Position numbers and translations under genes: made by a program. From the NCBI RefSeq assembly GCF_002165305.2, contig NZ_CP032286.1, positions 2,294,001-2,358,000 of the forward strand: a stretch of DNA of 64,000 bases, given 5' to 3'. Numbering within the stretch: position 1 is the stretch's first letter; every line of letters begins with the position of its first letter. Shown in pieces: positions 59,634 through 64,000 of this stretch. The DNA is from Acinetobacter sp. WCHA55. Its GTDB lineage: Bacteria > Pseudomonadota > Gammaproteobacteria > Pseudomonadales > Moraxellaceae. The notes below the pieces were generated by a model that had not been told where the DNA came from, searched no databases, and saw only the letters and a list, made by a program, of their open reading frames with translations.

Positions 59634-61253
59634 TTAAACGAACTGTAGGAACAACCAAAATAAACCACCTGATAAACAGATCGTTGCTGGCAAAGTGAAG
59701 ATCCAAGCCGAAAGAATGGTTCTCACAGTTGCAAAATTCAGACCTGACTTATTTGCCACCATGGTCCCTGCAACCGCAGAGTTCAATACATGTGTGGTCG
59801 ATACTGGCATACCAAAGCCATCAGCGGCTGCAATCGTGGTCATCGCCACCAACTCGGCTGACATACCTTGACCATAAGTCATATGGTTTTTACCAATACG
59901 CTCACCTACAGTCACGACAATACGCTTCCAACCGACCATCGTACCTAGACCTAAAGCCAATGCCACAGCAACTTTCACCCATGTTGGGATGTACTGTAAG
60001 AAACCATCAAGGTTACTACGATATTCTTTTACTGTCTTCTTACCCTCTTCAGACATCGCTGGCAATTGATCCGCTTTATCCAAACGTTTGAACGCAGTCG
60101 TACTTAAGTACATGTCATTACGTAATGCAGAAACTTCAGATTCAGGAATATCTTTAAGATCTCCATAATGGCCAACACGTTCACCCAAATGGTCTGTCAG
60201 ACTGGCTAAAGCAGGTACAACTTCTGGAGTCATTTCTTTGGTTTGAATATATTGCGTGATCACCGTACGGGCTTTTTCATCTGCAATATCATCATGATTT
60301 GGATAAATCACCGCCGCAGTTTGATCTGATAGTTGAGCAAATGACTGAATATGCTGTGAATCTAAATTCTTATTTAAAGAATAAGCCAAAGGCACAATAC
60401 CAATCAAAATCAGCATGATTAGTCCCATACCTTTTTGACCATCATTTGAGCCATGAGCAAAACTCACACCAGTACAGGTGAAGATCAAAATGGCACGAAT
60501 CAGTGGAGGTGGTGGTTTGTTACCTTCAGGTGGTTGGAATAGTTCCAGTTGTTTCTTAAAGATTTTTTTCACCAATAAAAACAACACTGCTGCAAAAGCA
60601 AAACCGATCATAGGTGAAAACAGTAAAGCTTTACCGACTTTAATCACCTGATCCATATCGACACCTGAAGCACCGCTACCCGAATGCATCAGGTAATTCA
60701 TGATGCCTACACCCAAGATCGAACCAATCAAAGTATGTGAACTTGATGCTGGAATACCCAAGAACCATGTGCCCAAGTTCCACAAAATCGCAGCAATCAA
60801 CATGGCAAAGACCATAGCAAAACCTGCGCCTGAGCTGACATTCATAATCAACTCAACGGGCAGCAGCGCAATAATACCGTAAGCCACGGCACCACTTGCG
60901 ACCATAACCCCAAGGAAGTTACAGAAACCAGCCCACATCACCGCAACAGGCGCTGATAGTGCATTAGTATAAATGACCGTTGCAACCGCATTGGCCGTGT
61001 CGTGAAAACCATTTACAAATTCAAAACCCAAAGCAATGAACAATGCCGTCGCTAAAAGAATTAAAGAGTAAAGATTTAGTGCAGGAACATGCGATAAGTC
61101 AGCTGAAAGCTGAAAGCCAATATAAATTAGCGTTGAAATAATGACCGTTAAAAACACCGGCATAAAAAATTTCGGTGTAGGTACGTGCACATTCGTCGAC
61201 TTGACCTGTGTCACGTGCACCTGATCTTGGACGGGAGGAATATTAGAATTCAT
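59634..61253 (-). CDS. Inorganic phosphate transporter, PiT family
   Basis: A 539-residue low-affinity phosphate symporter. The two inverted PiT signatures are present: GFEFVNGFHDTANAVATVIYT near the N-terminus and DGFGMPVSTTHVLNSAVAGT near the C-terminus, with CTGVSFAHGSNDGQKGMGL in the middle. A soluble loop of about 120 residues lies between the membrane halves. ATG 61253 was preferred over TTG 61277. Confidence 0.94.
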   Translation of the reverse strand: MNSNIPPVQDQVHVTQVKSTNVHVPTPKFFMPVFLTVIISTLIYIGFQLSADLSHVPALNLYSLILLATALFIALGFEFVNGFHDTANAVATVIYTNALSAPVAVMWAGFCNFLGVMVASGAVAYGIIALLPVELIMNVSSGAGFAMVFAMLIAAILWNLGTWFLGIPASSSHTLIGSILGVGIMNYLMHSGSGASGVDMDQVIKVGKALLFSPMIGFAFAAVLFLLVKKIFKKQLELFQPPEGNKPPPPLIRAILIFTCTGVSFAHGSNDGQKGMGLIMLILIGIVPLAYSLNKNLDSQHIQSFAQLSDQTAAVIYPNHDDIADEKARTVITQYIQTKEMTPEVVPALASLTDHLGERVGHYGDLKDIPESEVSALRNDMYLSTTAFKRLDKADQLPAMSEEGKKTVKEYRSNLDGFLQYIPTWVKVAVALALGLGTMVGWKRIVVTVGERIGKNHMTYGQGMSAELVAMTTIAAADGFGMPVSTTHVLNSAVAGTMVANKSGLNFATVRTILSAWIFTLPATICLSGGLFWLFLQFV

Positions 61254-61680
61254 GCAGACGGCTAAAGAGGATATCAATATCCCCTATTGTTCAATTTAAT
61301 TGTGACAATTATATGACAAATGCGCGTCACATGAAGCCAATTTTTTCATAATTGGCTTATTTTAGATCAGCAGTAAATCAGCTATAAGCCTTGAACTCCC
61401 TGCACTGATTCAAAATTTAATTTTTCGGTGCTGATTATGCTGAATTATTTTCTTACATTTGGCTATGCTGTCTGTAACAATCTGCTCCAATCAATATTTT
61501 TTCATCTCTATTTATTGTGATCTATTAACATAGCGGGTCTATATTTCACTTTAGTGAAAACTAAAGCTAAATCAGCCTTTTTTATTTGCCATATAGCCAA
61601 TACCACTTGAATTAGGCATCAATGAACCTGCTTTTCTGCTAAAATATTGCACGTTTTGAAAACCTGTTTGTGAGTTTTGA
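61254..61680. other. Divergent promoter region of the PiT gene and metH
   Basis: About 430 bases. A small TTTCAC/GTGAAA hairpin lies near 61548-61564. I searched by eye for SAM or cobalamin riboswitch landmarks and saw none. No gene. Confidence 0.5.
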
Positions 61681-64000
61681 ATGTCTACACTTGCCACCTT
61701 AAAAGCACTTCTTGCCGAGCGCATCCTTATTATTGATGGTGCAATGGGCACCATGATTCAGCGCCACAAGCTAGAAGAAGAAGATTATCGTGGTGAGCGT
61801 TTTGCCGATTGGGCACATGACCTAAAAGGCAACAATGACCTGTTGGTATTGACGCAACCGCAAATTATTCAAGGCATTCACGAAGCTTACCTCGATGCTG
61901 GTGCAGACATTATTGAAACCAACAGCTTTAACGGCACCCGCGTTTCCATGTCTGACTATCACATGGAAGATTTGGTTACTGAAATTAACCGTGAAGCAGC
62001 GCGTTTAGCCAAAGCCGCTTGTGAAAAATATTCAACGCCTGAAAAGCCACGTTTTGTAGCAGGTGTATTGGGGCCAACATCACGTACTTGCTCTATTTCA
62101 CCAAATGTAAACGACCCTGCATTTCGTAACATCACCTTTGATGAACTGAAAGAAAACTATATTGAAGCAACACATGCGTTGATTGAAGGTGGTGCTGACA
62201 TCATCCTGATTGAAACCGTTTTTGATACTTTGAACTGTAAAGCAGCGATTTTTGCCGTAAAAGAAGTGTTCAAGCAAATTGGTCGTGAACTGCCAATCAT
62301 GATTTCAGGCACCATTACCGATGCTTCAGGTCGTACTTTAACGGGTCAAACTGCTGAAGCCTTCTGGAACTCAGTGCGCCATGGCGACTTGCTTTCTATA
62401 GGCTTTAACTGTGCCTTGGGTGCAGATGCGATGCGTCCACACATCAAGACCATTGCCGATGTTGCCGACACGTTTGTATCAGCGCATCCAAACGCAGGCT
62501 TACCAAATGCCTTTGGTGAATATGATGAAACCCCTGAACAAACCGCAGCCTTCTTAAAAGAATTTGCTGAAAGTGGTTTGATTAATATTACTGGTGGTTG
62601 CTGTGGTACGACACCAGACCATATTCGTGCTATTTACAATGCAGTAAAAGACATTAAGCCACGCCAAGTGCCTGAAACGGTTCCAGCCTGCCGTTTAAGT
62701 GGTTTAGAACCATTTAACATTTATGATCACTCATTGTTTGTAAACGTAGGTGAACGTACCAACGTTACAGGTTCGAAAAAATTCCTACGTTTAATTCGTG
62801 AAGAAAACTTTGCCGAAGCTTTAGAGGTTGCACAACAACAAGTGGAAGCCGGCGCACAGATCATCGACATCAACATGGATGAAGGCATGCTCGATTCGCA
62901 AAATGCGATGGTGCACTTCCTGAATCTGGTTGCGTCTGAACCTGATATTTCACGTGTGCCGATCATGATTGACTCATCGAAATGGGAAATCATTGAAGCA
63001 GGCTTGAAGTGCGTACAAGGTAAGCCTGTAGTGAACTCGATTTCCTTAAAAGAAGGTTATGACGAGTTTGTCGAGAAAGCCCGTTTATGCCGTCAGTATG
63101 GTGCTGCAATTATTGTCATGGCATTTGACGAAGTCGGTCAGGCGGATACTGCTGCCCGTAAGCGTGAAATCTGTAAGCGTTCTTATGACATTTTGGTCAA
63201 TGAAATTGGCTACCCTGCTGAAGACATTATTTTTGACCCGAACGTGTTTGCGGTGGCAACAGGGATTGAAGAACACAACAACTATGCTGTGGACTTTATT
63301 GAAGCGACAGGCTGGATTAAACAAAACCTACCCCATGCCATGATTTCTGGTGGTGTGTCTAACGTGTCGTTCTCCTTCCGTGGTAACGAACCTGTACGTG
63401 AAGCAATTCACTCTGTGTTCCTTTATCATGCCATCAAACAAGGCATGACTATGGGCATCGTAAACGCTGGTCAAATGGCGATTTATGATGACATTCCGCA
63501 AGAGCTGAAAGAAGCGGTTGAAGATGTGATCTTGAACCAGAACCAAGGTGAATCAGGTCAACTTGCAACTGAAAAACTGCTTGAAGTGGCTGAAAAATTC
63601 CGTGGTCAAGGTGGCGCACAACGCGAAGCTGAGAATTTGGAATGGCGTAATGAATCTGTAGAAAAGCGCCTTGAATATGCACTTGTTAAAGGCATCACCA
63701 CCTATATTGACCAAGATACTGAAGAAGCACGCCTTAAAGCGAAACGTCCACTCGATGTGATTGAAGGCGCACTGATGGATGGTATGAACGTGGTGGGTGA
63801 CTTGTTCGGTTCGGGCAAAATGTTCTTACCGCAAGTGGTAAAATCTGCGCGCGTGATGAAACAAGCTGTTGCTTGGCTCAACCCGTACATTGAAGCTGAA
63901 AAAACCGGTAGCCAATCTAAAGGTAAAGTGTTGATGGCGACCGTAAAAGGCGACGTGCACGATATTGGTAAAAATATTGTTGGCGTAGTTTTGGGCTGTA
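61681..64000 (+). CDS. metH: Cobalamin-dependent methionine synthase, N-terminal part
   Basis: The gene runs off the right edge; 773 codons are visible. The homocysteine domain comes first, with zinc cysteines in GFNCALG and GGCCGT. The pterin-binding domain follows ([23 protein letters not shown]). Then comes the cobalamin cap and the start of the B12-binding domain, with [13 protein letters not shown] (the DxHxxG motif) near the cut. It makes methionine from homocysteine and methyl-tetrahydrofolate. ATG 61681 opens [14 protein letters not shown]. Confidence 0.97.
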   Translation, partial: MSTLATLKALLAERILIIDGAMGTMIQRHKLEEEDYRGERFADWAHDLKGNNDLLVLTQPQIIQGIHEAYLDAGADIIETNSFNGTRVSMSDYHMEDLVTEINREAARLAKAACEKYSTPEKPRFVAGVLGPTSRTCSISPNVNDPAFRNITFDELKENYIEATHALIEGGADIILIETVFDTLNCKAAIFAVKEVFKQIGRELPIMISGTITDASGRTLTGQTAEAFWNSVRHGDLLSIGFNCALGADAMRPHIKTIADVADTFVSAHPNAGLPNAFGEYDETPEQTAAFLKEFAESGLINITGGCCGTTPDHIRAIYNAVKDIKPRQVPETVPACRLSGLEPFNIYDHSLFVNVGERTNVTGSKKFLRLIREENFAEALEVAQQQVEAGAQIIDINMDEGMLDSQNAMVHFLNLVASEPDISRVPIMIDSSKWEIIEAGLKCVQGKPVVNSISLKEGYDEFVEKARLCRQYGAAIIVMAFDEVGQADTAARKREICKRSYDILVNEIGYPAEDIIFDPNVFAVATGIEEHNNYAVDFIEATGWIKQNLPHAMISGGVSNVSFSFRGNEPVREAIHSVFLYHAIKQGMTMGIVNAGQMAIYDDIPQELKEAVEDVILNQNQGESGQLATEKLLEVAEKFRGQGGAQREAENLEWRNESVEKRLEYALVKGITTYIDQDTEEARLKAKRPLDVIEGALMDGMNVVGDLFGSGKMFLPQVVKSARVMKQAVAWLNPYIEAEKTGSQSKGKVLMATVKGDVHDIGKNIVGVVLGC

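Noticed and set aside
61254..61680. Possible SAM or cobalamin riboswitch before metH
   Set aside because: No box or stem landmarks of these riboswitches are visible, only a small hairpin.

Overview
The window is about 64 kb of a low-GC gammaproteobacterial chromosome. Gene content and order point to Acinetobacter: the rubA-rubB-estB-oxyR block for electron transfer to alkane hydroxylase, a GTP-type PEP carboxykinase, ppk next to mtgA, and the ybbP-ybbA/tesA divergon. Species cannot be fixed from sequence reading alone. Most of the window is ordinary core genome in short operons, nearly all closed by clear intrinsic terminators.

Layout. 1-8.3 kb: envelope genes (DUF445 fragment, outer-membrane protein, mrdA/PBP2 with rsmD, TauE-type exporter, two lipoproteins, an acyltransferase). 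6.8-9.7 kb: a serine-type sulfatase and its radical-SAM maturase. 10.2-13.1 kb: the only clearly accessory region, with a decayed IS5-family element (10243-11308) that cuts a lipoprotein paralogue, a broken fragment of a probable effector gene, an intact lipoprotein that overlaps it, and an 84-bp palindrome. It looks like the remains of an effector/immunity locus. 13.3-19.5 kb: groEL/groES behind a good sigma-32 promoter, a phosphoesterase/lipid-kinase pair, and pckG. 19.5-25.4 kb: glpD, a dicarboxylate-type MFS permease, a lipoprotein, a methyltransferase and folD. 25.5-31.5 kb: tRNA-Cys and tRNA-Leu, a WYL regulator, a quinone oxidoreductase, a PadR-DUF3861-DUF2798 operon with a palindromic operator, and a membrane di-iron hydroxylase. 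31.6-39.3 kb: cysD-cysN, a Wzi-like protein, lysS, a Cys-nucleophile hydrolase and apt. 39.7-43.1 kb: rubA-rubB-estB-oxyR. 43.2-51.5 kb: ppk, mtgA, rhomboid, ybbP-ybbA, tesA and beta-carbonic anhydrase. 51.8-61.3 kb: a periplasmic lipase-like hydrolase with a partner of unknown function, a TonB-dependent receptor with a Fur-box-like site, nfuA, a second rhomboid, a 55-residue lipoprotein, an uncharacterised 515-residue protein and a PiT phosphate transporter. 61.7-64 kb: metH, running off the end.

I found no CRISPR array, prophage, integron or plasmid replication function. The least-explained items are the effector/immunity remnant, the 84-bp palindrome, the 515-residue protein, and an oxygen-sensitive type of sulfatase maturase in what is normally a strictly aerobic genus.
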